From Rana temporaria (taxonomy: Eukaryota > Chordata > Amphibia > Anura > Ranidae): 64,000 nt of DNA. The first letter of the stretch is position 1. Every line of letters starts with the position of its first letter. The stretch lies in NCBI RefSeq assembly GCF_905171775.1, contig NC_053492.1:58592004-58656003 (forward strand), given 5' to 3'. The notes under the pieces were generated by a model. The model had not been told where the DNA came from. It saw only the letters and a list, made by a program, of their open reading frames with translations, and did not search any database. Below are positions 54,368 to 64,000 of the stretch, in pieces. The translations under genes and the position numbers were made by a program.

Positions 54368-54738
54368 ATATATATACACACAAAAAAGATGCACAAAAAC
54401 GTAATTAGGTGATCAAAACCAACACGTGAATAAATAATCAAAAAATCAATGAAGTCGATGCTTGTTACAGGTAAACCGCGTCGGTTGGAGAAAAATCTTG
54501 TGACGTCACCACGCACCAGCCTGAAAACTTGCAGCTGTGTGTTTCATATGTTTTTCGTTGTGCCTGGAAAGAATTTTGGGAATAAAACACCAATACTGTA
54601 TCGTAGTATACACCTTATGTCATTTTTAAATGATTCATTTTTTTACTTCAAGTATTCATTCGTTTTTTGATTATTTATTCACGTGTTGGTTTTGATCACC
54701 TAATTAAGTTTTTGCGCATCTTTTATTTGTGTATATAT
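54368..54738. repeat. Unassigned inverted repeat, 75-bp arms and about 215-bp loop
   Basis: TAGGTGATCAAAACCAACAC on the left and GTGTTGGTTTTGATCACCTA on the right lie within arms of about 75 bp. TATATA sequence flanks both ends. Probably a MITE whose ends lie in the AT-rich flanks. Confidence 0.75.
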
Positions 54739-54843
54739 AATGTATGTGTCTTGTCATATGTGTGTTTTTCTATGATGTTTTCAATAACTTTTTCATACCA
54801 TTAAACTTTTTGCCTTATTGAGATGTACGTTGGGCTATGAGAG

Positions 54844-57162
54844 TTTTTTTTTTTTCATATTTAAATCTTTTATTTTATTTTTCTTTTATGGTAAGGTTCA
54901 CAGAAGGTTAACATATCTTATACAATGGATACATAATCATATAGTTCTTATCACTACACACTTATGATGGGCTAGCAAATAAACAGGTGGGGATTCAGAA
55001 ACTTAAGAAGAATAAACCAAAAGCAGTACCTCCCCGGTCCTCTTGCTCTATTCCCAAGCCCGCCTGCCTTTTATCAGTAACTTCTTTTCCCGTTTCCTAG
55101 TACCACTGTATTGACCTCACACTTCTTCCTCCCCTCTGTTCCCTTGTCCATTCCTATACCCCACCTAACCCCCCCTTAAACCTAGAATCAACATAATCCT
55201 CAACAAAACAACAACCAAAAAAAAAAAAAAAAAGAGAAAACCCCGCCAACCCCCTCCCCTCCTCCCCCTCCCCTACCTCGCCGGAGACGACGGATCCTCC
55301 CTTACTTCAACCCTTCGGCCTCCCCCTTTTCACTTCTACCCAAAAAGGAATCTTCTCTCCCCTATCTATTCCACCAGTAATCTCTTCCCCTCTTCCGTAC
55401 TCATAAACTGATTCCAACCTGTCCAAGTTTCTACATACTGTTCCCTTTTGTTCCGGGCTGAGAGGATCAGGTCTTCTATAGCTCCAGTCTCTCTCACTCT
55501 ATTGAGCCATCTCGCAATAGAGGGTGATCTACTGTCTCTCCATTGTAATGTTATTCCATTTCTGGCAGTATTTATCATGTGACATATCACCATCTTTTTG
55601 TACTCTCGCACTGGGATTTGTGAGCAATGGAGCAGAAAAAAAGCTGGATCCTCCTGAATCTGGTGCTCCGTAAATTTTTGAACAATTCTCTGGACTTCCT
55701 TCCAGTAATCTCTTACTTTTGCACAGGACCAAAATATATGCAGCAAGGTTCCCTGCTCCACACCACATCTCCAACAATACTCTGAGTAGCCTTTAGAAAA
55801 TTTATGTAACCTTACTGGTGCATAATACCATTGGAACAATAATTTATAATTGGATTCCTGTATTCGCGTAGATATTGAGGAGTTTAGTGCTAAGTGAATT
55901 ATGTGTTTACGTTGAGTCTGTGAGAAATTTCTCCCCAGATCTCTTTCCCATTTCCCCAGTCCCGGCAACTCAAAATCCTCCTGAGGGGAATTCAATAGTC
56001 TATACATCTTTGAGCTCACTCTTTGTATTGGTTCCTCCTCGTCGCAGTATTGTTCAAATTTTGTTAGTTGTCGCCGAAAATTAGATGGTTGTCCCAGGGA
56101 TCTTAAAAAGTTGCTTATTTGAAATGCTTGCCAAAAGGATAACTCATAATTCCCTCCTCTCTTTGTTAGGGCCTCCAATGATGGCCACATACCAGTTTGC
56201 AGAAAATGTGATACCTGTACTTTACCCCTTTGTTTTAATTTATTAAAAACTGCTCCTGCTGTACCTGGTATGAAGCCTGGGTTCCCTAATATAGGGAACA
56301 GGGGAGAACACTTCGATGAGAATTTTGGATTTTTACATATTTTAGCTGCGATTGACAACGTTGGGCCAATTATGGGATGTTTCTTCATCTTACTTGGCAA
56401 TAACTTATAACACCAAGGGGCTCTACTTAGTGTTATTGGACAGGTCTGCTGTTCTACCTCAACCCACCTTTTATAGTGTCCGTTTCTACACCAGTCTATC
56501 AATCTCGTCAAATGTGCCGCTTGATAATATTTGGCAATATCCGGGACTGCCATCCCCCCCAAAACACTTGGGTAACCTCATCACCTCTTTCTTAATTCTT
56601 GCCTTTTTCCCTGCCCAGATGAATTTCATCAGGAGGGCACTAATTTGCCGTAGGAAGGCCGATGGTATCAATATCGGCAGTGTTTGAAACAAATACGTAA
56701 TCTTTGGCAAGATGCTCATCTTGACTATATTATTTCTGCCGAACCATGAATGTAGTCCATGTTGCCATTTCTCTAGTAGCATTCTTATTGAAGTAAGAAG
56801 AGGTGGAAAATTTATTTTAAAAACTTCTTTTATGTTTGCTGGGATCAGGGTACCCAAGTATTTTAGCGCAGTCTTCCACTTAAAACCAAAGTTTTGTTGT
56901 ATAATTGACTGTTTCTGGGGTGTCATTGACACACTCATTGCTTCAGATTTTGCTTGGTTTATTTTTAGGTTGGAGAGCTCTCCGAATTTAGCGATTTCTT
57001 TGACGAGATTGGGAAGAGATACGTGAGGGTTTGATATAGTAAACAGCAAGTCATCTGCAAATGCGGTTATTTTATGCCTTCTCCCCCCTATCTGTATACC
57101 CTGTATATCCGGATTTTGGCGTATTTTATTTAATAAGGGCTCCAAAGATAGCACAAATAGTA
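54844..57162 (-). mobile_element. Young-looking 5'-truncated L1/Tx1-type LINE, 16-bp TSD
   Basis: A T-run at 54844-54855 is the poly-A tail of a minus-strand insertion. GCTATGAGAGTTTTTT is duplicated at 54834-54849 and 57163-57178. The target ends in T6 followed by AT, as expected for L1-type endonuclease. The ORF2 C-terminal half is almost intact. Confidence 0.9.
55366..57154 (-). pseudogene. L1/Tx1-like ORF2 C-terminal half with a single frameshift
   Basis: The upstream frame (57154-56486) holds GGRRHKITAFADDLLFTISN, with the RT catalytic FADD box, then NLKINQAKSEAM, KYLGTLIP and NIVKMSILPKITYLF. The downstream frame (56562-55366) continues with MAVPDIAKYYQAAHLTRLID and ends with CWRCGVEQGTLLHIFWSC, a C-terminal Cys-His motif of L1-type proteins. 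The frames differ by one base at a run of seven C (56554-56560); with six C the frame would be continuous. The N-terminal endonuclease is absent because of 5' truncation. The single lesion implies a recent insertion, or a sequencing error in the homopolymer. Confidence 0.9.
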
Positions 57163-57349
57163 GCTATGAGAGTTTTTTATTTGGTCAAGCGAGGGGGTGG
57201 TTGAGCTAAATTCAGGATTTGCACGCCCTAAAAGAATACCTGGTGACTCTGTAATAAAGGTCTACATGTGTTTGGTTAGTTTTGCTCTAGTTGGGTTTAT
57301 ATGGCACAGTGTTAATTAATTAATTTGGCAGCACCTGTGGAAACAATTA

Positions 57350-57756
57350 TGCCCCATACACACGATCGGAACTTCCATCGGGATAAACTCCGATGGATTT
57401 TTCTGACGGAATTCCATTCAATCTGTCTTGCATACACACTGTCACACCAAATTCCGACCGTCCAAAACGCGGTGACGTACAACACTACGACGAGCCGAGA
57501 AAAATTAAGTTTAATGCTTCTGAGCATGCATCAACTTGATTGTGAGCATGTGTGTTTTTTTCTCCGTCTGAGTTCCACACAGACGAACGGAATTTCTGAT
57601 TTTTTTTATCGGAAAAAAACGAACATGTTCTCTTTCTAAGTCCGTCGGAATTTCCGATGGAAAAACTCAGATGGGGCACACACACGGTCGGAATATCCAA
57701 TGAAAAAATTCCATCTGACTTTTTCCATCAGAAATTCCGATTGTGTGTACAAGGCA
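57350..57756. mobile_element. Family B MITE, TSD TTA/TAA
   Basis: TGCCCCATACACACGATCGG to TTGTGTGTACAAGGCA, flanked by TTA and TAA. Arms include GATGGATTTTTCTGACGG. Confidence 0.85.
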
Positions 57757-57759
57757 TAA

Positions 57760-58858
57760 GACCTTGCATGCAGGTCTGGCTGTAGGACAAAATGGAAGAC
57801 ACATGTGCATCCTTTGTGTGTCTATTCTGTACCTTGACAATGGCACATACAATGAATTCCACATGGAGGTAGCTTGTGATGAATAAGCTCATTCTATCCC
57901 TTTCTCTGTCTCAATCTCTCTTTCTCCCTCTCTCTCTAGCTACACAATGTAAAGCCAGGGCAAGAACAGGACTTGAGTCGAAGCCAAAATAGTGGGCCAA
58001 GAGGCTACATATGGAACTAGCAAATCACAGAGCCATGAAGCATGTTAGTGATTTAAAGTTATGTATGGCAAAGTCCAAATGTTGAAAAGAATTCATAAAT
58101 GGAAAGGTAAGTAATGGAGAAAGAAGAATGACAGGCAAAGCTTCCCTAGTTTTCTTTTCTTTTTTTTTCCCTTTTTTTTCCGTCTCCCAACTTATGGCGT
58201 TCCTGCCGTCCAACTTTCTGTCTTCTGTGCTTTCATGAGCACTGTTCAGATCTCTGCGGAAAACCTTTTTACGTGAGAAAGTGAATTATTGTGTCAGCTT
58301 TACTTTTTCTAATTTATTTCAAAACCATTTATTCAAAGTCTCAAAAAAAAAGCTATATTCATTTTGAATATTAGGGAACTCGTAAATCGAATCAGGTTGC
58401 TGAAACATGGTAAGTGATGTATATATAAGGTGGTTCTTGGGAAATATTCGGCGTGTATAGATCGGTCACTGTCAGAATGAAAAAGTTACAGCCCACAAGT
58501 AAGGTCCCTTTAGTTATGACCATCTTGTATTCTGATAACTAAATGTAGCTAATACATGTAATGTTAATAGTATTAAAGTATGTAAACCTTGAATGAACTT
58601 TTCTTATTTGATCCCTTTTGGTATGTTTATTGTTCCATTAAAAGCATTTTGTTTTATCTGTTTGATGAGTTAAAAAAAGAATACCAGGTAAATATGCTGC
58701 AATTTTTAAGTGTTTTCTTATATCTGATTGAGAAATGCAAAAAAAAATTTGATCCTACCAGAAATCTGTTCAGCGGATAACTTTTTGTGGTCTCTGCCTG
58801 TTCTTTACTGTTATCAGTTATATTTTTCTGCGGACTACAGGACCCCACCCATCTACAC
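57760..58858. other. No recognised gene or repeat
   Basis: AT-rich unique-looking sequence with CT-rich tracts near 57900-57945. No supported exon. Confidence 0.45.
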
Positions 58859-58861
58859 TAT

Positions 58862-59823
58862 GGGCCAGATTCACATAGAACTGCGGCGGCGTAACGTATC
58901 GTTGATACGTTACACCGCCGCAAGTTTTCATCGCAAGTGCCTGATTCACCAAGCACTTGCATGAAAACTTACGCCGCCGGCCTCCGGAGTAAGTCCGCGT
59001 GATTCAAAGGGGCGTGTGCCATTTAAATTAGGCGCGCTCCCGCGCCGGACCTACTGCGCATGCTCCGTTTTGAAATTCCCGCCGTGCTTTGCGCGAAGTG
59101 ACGTAATTTTTTCGAACGGCGACGTGCGTAGCGTACTTTCGTATTCCCGGACGTCTTACGCAAGAAAAAACAATTTTTACATTTCGACGCGGGAACGACG
59201 GCCATACTTTAAACAGCTCATACGTGGGCTGTGTAAAGTTAGGGCAGGTAAAACGACGACTAAAATTGCGACAGGAAACTAGACTAGTGACGACGTACCG
59301 AACGCGAAAAACCATCGTGGATCGCCGTAAAACCTCATTTGCATACCCGACGCTGGAATACGACGCAAACTCCCCCCAGCGGTGGCCGCGGTATTGCATC
59401 CTAAGACCTGACAGTGTAAAACAATTACACCTGTCGGATCTAAGGCCCCGTACACACGACCAGTTTCCTCGGCAGAATTCAGCTTCCGACCGAGTTTCTG
59501 TCTGAATTCTGCCGAGAAACCCGGCCGTGTGTACACTTTCGGCCGAGGAAGCCGACGAGGACCTCGGCGAGGAAATAGAGAACATGTTCTCTATTTCCTC
59601 ATTGTTCTATGGGAGCTCTCGGCCCGCCGAGGTCCTCGGCGGCTTCCAGGCTGAACTGGCCGAGGAACTCGATATGTTTGGCACGTCGAGTTCCTCGGCC
59701 GTGTGTACGGGCCTTAGGGCTATCTATGCGTAATTGATTCTATGAATCAGTCGCATAGATACTCTGAGAGATACGACGGAGTATCTGAGATACTTCGTCG
59801 TATCTCGGCTGTGAATCTGGCCC
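58862..59823 (+). mobile_element. Family A MITE, TSD TAT, carrying a nested family B MITE
   Basis: GGGCCAGATTCACATAG to GTGAATCTGGCCC, flanked by TAT (58859-58861, 59824-59826). The insertion at 59444-59713 splits the block CTGTCGGATC / GGGCTATCTATGCG, intact at 41225-41255. Confidence 0.9.
59444..59713. mobile_element. Family B MITE nested in family A, TSD TAA/TTA
   Basis: GGCCCCGTACACACGACC to GGCCGTGTGTACGGGCC. Arms carry CTCGGCAGAATTCAG and GAGGTCCTCGGC repeats, a different internal sequence from other family B copies. Confidence 0.9.
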
Positions 59824-59883
59824 TATATTACCAAAAGCATTGGGACGCCTGGCTTTGGGACACACATTAACGTTAACCACTTA

Positions 59884-60299
59884 TGCCGCGTACACACGAT
59901 CGGTTCTTCTGATGAAAATGATCCGATGGACCGTTTTCATCAGACGAACCGATCGTGTGTGGGCCCCATCGTTTTTTTTCCCATCGGTGAAAAAACTTAG
60001 AACCTGTTTTAAAATGATCTGATGGTTAAAAAAACGATAGTAAAAAACGATCGTCTGTGGGGAAATCCATCGGTCAAAAATCCACGTATGCTCAGAATCA
60101 AGTCGACGCATGCTTGGAAGCATTGAACTTTATTTTTCTCAGCACGTCATTGTGTTTTACGTCACCGTGTTCTGACACAAACACTTTTTTTAACTGATGG
60201 TGTGTAGGCACGACTGATAAAAGTCAGCTTCATCGGATATCTGATGGAAAAATCCATTGGTCCGTTTTCATCGGATGAACCGATCGTGTTTACAGGGCA
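59884..60299. mobile_element. Family B MITE, TSD TTA
   Basis: TGCCGCGTACACACGATCGG to CGATCGTGTTTACAGGGCA, with TTA on both sides (59881-59883, 60300-60302). Confidence 0.9.
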
Positions 60300-60310
60300 T
60301 TACAGACCAG

Positions 60311-61520
60311 AAGATTTTCCCCCTTAATGACCAGGCCATTTTTTGCGATAGGGCACTGGAAAATGCATGGTAACGTACCCAAACAAAATTGACGTCCTTT
60401 TTTTTTCCACAAATAGAGCTTTCTGCGTTTTTTATTATTTGCGCTATAAACAAAAAAAAGAGAGACAGTTTTGCTATATTAAATATCCCCAGAAAAATGT
60501 AAAAAAAATATTTATTTTTCAGAATCCAGAATTCAGTTTAGTCCAACGTGTCTTCTACATATTTTTGGTAAAAAATTGCAATAAGCGTATATCGTTTGCG
60601 CAGAAGTTATATCGTCTACAAAATAGGGGATACATTAAAGCGGATCTCCACCCTAAAGTGAAGTCGCGCTGATCGGCACCCTCCCCCCCTCCGGTGTCAC
60701 ATTTGACACCTTTCAGGGGGAGGGGGGTGCAGATACCTGTATTGCACCCACTTCCGGCCACACGACACGGGCAAAAGACGGGTTTTTTCTGACATCCCGT
60801 CCGTCCCCCGTTGTGTGCTGGGAACACTTGACTCCCAGCACACAGCGGGAGCCAATCGGCAGGCGCAGCGTGACTCGCGCATGCGCCGTAGGGAACCGGG
60901 CAGTGAAGCCGGAGCGCTTCACTTCCTGGTTCCCCCACCGTGGATGGAGGGGGGGCAGCAGGGTGACGAGCGATCACTCGTCCTCTGCTGCGGACAGCGC
61001 TGGACTCCAGGACAGGTAAGTGTCCTAATATTGAAAGTCAGCAGCTGCAGTATTTGTAGCTGCTGGCTTTTAATATTTTTTTTTGAGCGCACATCCGCTT
61101 TAATGGCATTTTATTATTATTGTTTTTTTAACTAGTAATGGCGGCTATCTGCGATTTTTAGATGGACTGAAAAATTGCGGAGGACAGATCGGACAAGTCT
61201 GACACTTTTTTGGGACCGTTGACATTTATACTGTGATCAGTGCTATAACAATGCACTGACTAATGTGTAAATGTCACTGGTAGGGAAGGGGTTAAATGTG
61301 TTCTCTCATGTGTGTTTCTAACTGTGGGGGAATAGGACTGACTGGAGGAGGAAACAGATCGCTGTTCCTGATTACTAGATCGGTCTCTCCTGTCAGAACG
61401 GGGATCTGTGTGTTTACAAATCCCCATTCTGGCTCTCGTGCCTGCGATCGTATATGCTCGTGGACATTGTGGGCGCCAGCCAGGCGCATCGTGTCCCCCA
61501 CCATGCAGAAACACAATTCA
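60311..61520 (+). mobile_element. Family E-related element carrying a family C foldback
   Basis: CCCCTTAATGACCAGGCCATT, then GACGTCCTTTTTTTTTCC, AATAGAGCTTTCTGCG, and after the insertion TAATGGCGGC and AAATGTCACTGGTAGGG follow the order of other E-type copies. Ends are eroded. Confidence 0.65.
60635..61103. mobile_element. Family C foldback, TTAA flanked, inside an E-related element
   Basis: TTAAAGCGGATCTCCACCC to GAGCGCACATCCGCTTTAA. Closely related to 31007-31493, in inverted orientation. Confidence 0.9.
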
Positions 61521-62468
61521 CAAAAAAGTGTCTGCAGTTGATTTGCTGCAGTCGCTGTTCAGCTGAAGTTTTTCCACCTAATTCCTTCGATTTCATTTTT
61601 CAATCAAAAATTGTCAAGTTGGGTGGTGATGAAAGGACCAGTTTAAATTCAAGCCGTGTATGACCAGGTTTAGTAGATGGTTTGCCGAGTGGAGAAGAAG
61701 GTATAACTTTGGCCCCAGGAGGACATCAAAATCAGGCAAGGTGAGCTAATTATTTTGCAGATCTTTATTAAAAAAGATCTCATAGTTTTATTTTTATTAT
61801 TTTAGTCAAGGCACATATTCTGTAAACTACATTCCATTCAAAAATAAGTGCACTAATCATAAAATACCAACAAGTTTCAGATGAATTTATTTGAATTTCA
61901 TATACTGCAATTTATCCAAGAAGCCACAAAAGCCTTGTCATAAGAAAATAAATAATTCAAGCCTACACACCTCCTCCTCTTCAGTAGGCCTCACCAGTGT
62001 CAGTGCTTCTCATTCTGTTCTGAAATGTGGATATCGCTGATAAAATGCCATGTACACTGTGCAGTGTCCACTCAAACAAGATACAGGTCACACATGTGAA
62101 AAGGCAGAACGATCTACAATTCATTAAGGAGCTATCGGTGTACATATCTAAAGGGCATACCTCCCAACTGTCCCTTGTTCGAATTAGGGTTTAGATAATA
62201 GGTATGGTTTTATTTAAGGCAGACCTTCCCCTCCATCCATCTCTGCCACCATTAGAACATGTAACATGTGCAGCTTGTGTTTGGCTTTATGTACACTTGG
62301 CCGCAATGTACCACGGCAAAACACATTTTGACGTGGTTTTGCTGCATTTTGTGGTTTACCACAGCCAGCAGTCAAAATGTTCCCATCCTGAATGCGATTA
62401 TGCCACGTTCAGGAGAAGGAGGTTGAACCTCCCCTAACTGCAGCAGCTCCTAAATGATGCTAAAAGCC
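61521..62468. other. No recognised gene or repeat
   Basis: AT-rich left part; the right part has ACCACGGCAAAACACA / TGTGGTTTACCACAGCC words that may belong to an old MITE. Confidence 0.4.
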
Positions 62469-62471
62469 TAT

Positions 62472-63213
62472 GGCCCAGATTCCTAAAGGACTTACGACGG
62501 CGTAGTGCCATGTACGCCGTTGTAAGTCCTAATCTGACCCGTCGTATCAATGCAACTGATTCTTAGAATCAGTTACGCATATATATCCATTAGATCCGAC
62601 AGGCGTAAGTCTCTTACGCCGTCGGATCTAAACTGCATTTTTTTTTTGTCCGCTAGGTGTCGCTTCCGTCGAATTCTGCGTCAAGTATGCAAATTAGCTA
62701 GATTCGCGAATTCCCGAATGTACGCGTGGCCGACGCAGTAAAACTACGATGTTTATGTTAGGCTTTTCCCGGGGTATAGTTGCCCCTGCTATATGAGGCG
62801 CACACAATGTTAAGTATGGCCGTCGTTCTCGCGTCGAAATTTAAAAAAGTTACGTCGTTTGCGTAACTCGTCCGTGAATGGGACTGGACGTAATTTACAT
62901 CCACGTCAAAACCAATACGTCCTTGTGGCGTATTAGGAGCAATGCACACTGGGAGACTTCCATGGACGGCGCATGCGCCGTTCGTGAAAAACGTCATGCA
63001 CGTCGGGTCACAGTAGTTTAGCATAAAACACGCCCCCCCTTCCACATTTGAATTAGGCGGGCTTACGCTGGCCGTTTTACGCTACGCCGCCGCAACTTAC
63101 GGAGCAAGTGCTTTGAGAATACAGCACTTGCCTGTGTAAGTTGCGGCGGCGTAACGTAAATCGGATACGTTACGCCGCCGCAAGAGATACGCCATTCTAC
63201 GATAATCTGGCCC
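62472..63213 (-). mobile_element. Family A MITE, TSD TAT
   Basis: GGCCCAGATTCCTAAAG to GATAATCTGGCCC, flanked by TAT (62469-62471, 63214-63216). CpG-rich TACGCCG interior. Confidence 0.9.
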
Positions 63214-63216
63214 TAT

Positions 63217-63825
63217 GTCTATCAGCTTCCAGGTTCGTTTGTCAAAGCTTATTTGAACAAGCTGAATTTAGAAGCTGAATGGCTACCATGCACAACTGCA
63301 CCAGATATTTCACTTGCTAGCTTTAGTAAATAAACCCCATAGGCTTTTATGGAGTTGAGTTTAGGAGCTTTGGCAATAAAGGGCCAAAAGTTTAGGAGCT
63401 GTAGTGTGCATTAAGCCTTTGACAGGCAGCGGGGATGTGATATGTCACCTCCTCACCACCTGCTTTAACACTCTTTAACCCACTGCACATGGAACGTGGT
63501 TTCAGTGTGGCCCCATTCACTTAAGTGGGTTGCTTTTGGCGGTGTTACTGCCTGCTGAAAGTGACATGCTGTTTCATTTTAGCTGCAGCCATGGCATGTG
63601 TACAGCCCTGAGCGGTTACATCCTTGGGGGGCACTAAAACCATGGCTCGACTCTCACCTGTGAATGATCCCTTGCACTAATAGCTGTTGCGAAAATAAAA
63701 ACATTTAATGATATTAACTTGCCCACTTTGTCTCCATATTCCAGCATGCAAATGCACCTATTATCCTAATCTCACAAATCTGAGTTGTCATCTTGCCCTA
63801 TAGACATCATCAGTGTCCAGCTTCT
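63217..63825. other. No firmly assigned feature
   Basis: Unique-looking; CTTTAACACTCTTTAACCC and GGCTTTTATGGAGTTGAG suggest decayed repeats. Confidence 0.4.
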
Positions 63826-64000
63826 TCCTTTATCTTTTTGCAGGTCCACCAATGGTGTCAGTGCTGCTCCTCGTGCATGTGCTGTTTGCTATTGCTTATT
63901 TGTTGCCATGGCCCTGGCAACAATTACGCTACCAACACTCACGTTCCTGAAGCCATGGCAACATCGAAACAATGGAATTTTTCCAAATCTCACAGTTTAG
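63826..64000 (+). promoter_or_regulatory. Splice-acceptor-like site and RFX X-box-like motifs at right edge
   Basis: TTCTTCCTTTATCTTTTTGCAG ends at 63843 with a strong pyrimidine tract. The following sequence has GTTGCCATGGCCCTGGCAAC (63902-63921) and GAAGCCATGGCAAC (63949-63962). The second differs from the idealised X-box GTTGCCATGGCAAC at two positions. A short frame from ATG 63854 stops at the TGA at 63948-63950. Both exon and regulatory roles are inference. Confidence 0.3.

Noticed and set aside
57895..57945. CT-rich tract as a promoter or splice signal
   Set aside because: Simple low-complexity pyrimidine tract with no nearby exon or start signal.
59028..59585. 185-codon minus-strand frame
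   Set aside because: It spans the junction of a family A MITE and a nested family B MITE, so it cannot be an ancestral gene.
1..64000. Bacterial or phage-type systems (operons, defence islands, toxin-antitoxin pairs)
   Set aside because: No ribosome-binding-site-led gene runs. Content is vertebrate LINEs, a SINE, hAT, Tc1 and MITEs with eukaryotic target-site signatures.

Overview
This window looks like vertebrate nuclear DNA, most probably from a true frog (Ranidae) or a close relative. The evidence is the repeat content: several interspersed families I associate with ranid genomes (TTAA-flanked elements ending TTAACCACTTAAGGACCGG, foldbacks ending TTAAAGCGGNGGTTCACCC, elements ending GGGCCAGATTCA, and TWA-flanked elements ending GCCCCRTACACAC), plus L1/Tx1, L2 and CR1 LINEs, Tc1 and hAT DNA transposons, a tRNA-like SINE and a degraded endogenous retrovirus. 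The species call is inference; family names other than the superfamilies are working labels. There are no bacterial features and no complete host protein-coding gene. The only host coding candidates are a short open stretch ending at a good splice donor at the left edge (1-83) and a splice-acceptor-like site near the right edge (about 63843).

Layout. 0-4 kb: possible exon, a small MITE, family D copy 1, a diverged 0.3 kb repeat, family A copy. 4.2-8.3 kb: minus-strand remnants of an endogenous retrovirus (gag-like, RT, RNase H, integrase zinc finger), broken by MITEs. 8.4-9 kb: an old palindrome with a family B MITE in one arm. 9-16 kb: family A copies, TTAA-type elements with GTGCC minisatellites, family D copy 2, a 159-bp hAT MITE and a family F element. 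16-25.9 kb: hAT territory with intact 8-bp target duplications, including a 4-kb element holding a minisatellite, family D copy 3, a TTAA element and a family F element nested inside each other; a Tc1 relic lies between. 26-34.6 kb: a 183-bp MITE, a 5'-truncated L1 with a 15-bp target duplication, a TTAA element containing a hAT insertion, a CR1/L2-type LINE end. 35-39.4 kb: a tandem segmental duplication leading into about 2.7 kb of CCCATTCTGATAAA minisatellite. 40-49.6 kb: family A, a CR1 relic with two MITEs, three further tandem arrays, an L1 tail, a large TG/TA microsatellite and a SINE. 49.8-64 kb: TTAA elements and foldbacks, a 2.3-kb young-looking L1 on the minus strand with a 16-bp target duplication, several family A and B MITEs, and a few stretches without recognised repeats.

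The sequence therefore reads as a record of layered transposition. Because several insertions have an empty site elsewhere in the same window (another copy of the host repeat, or the other arm of a palindrome), target duplications and relative ages can be read directly. The most interesting unexplained structure is family D: all three copies keep a perfect 22-bp-arm hairpin containing CCAAT boxes exactly 25 bases from a TATAAAAGG box, so it resembles a transposon-borne RNA polymerase II promoter or hairpin-RNA unit.
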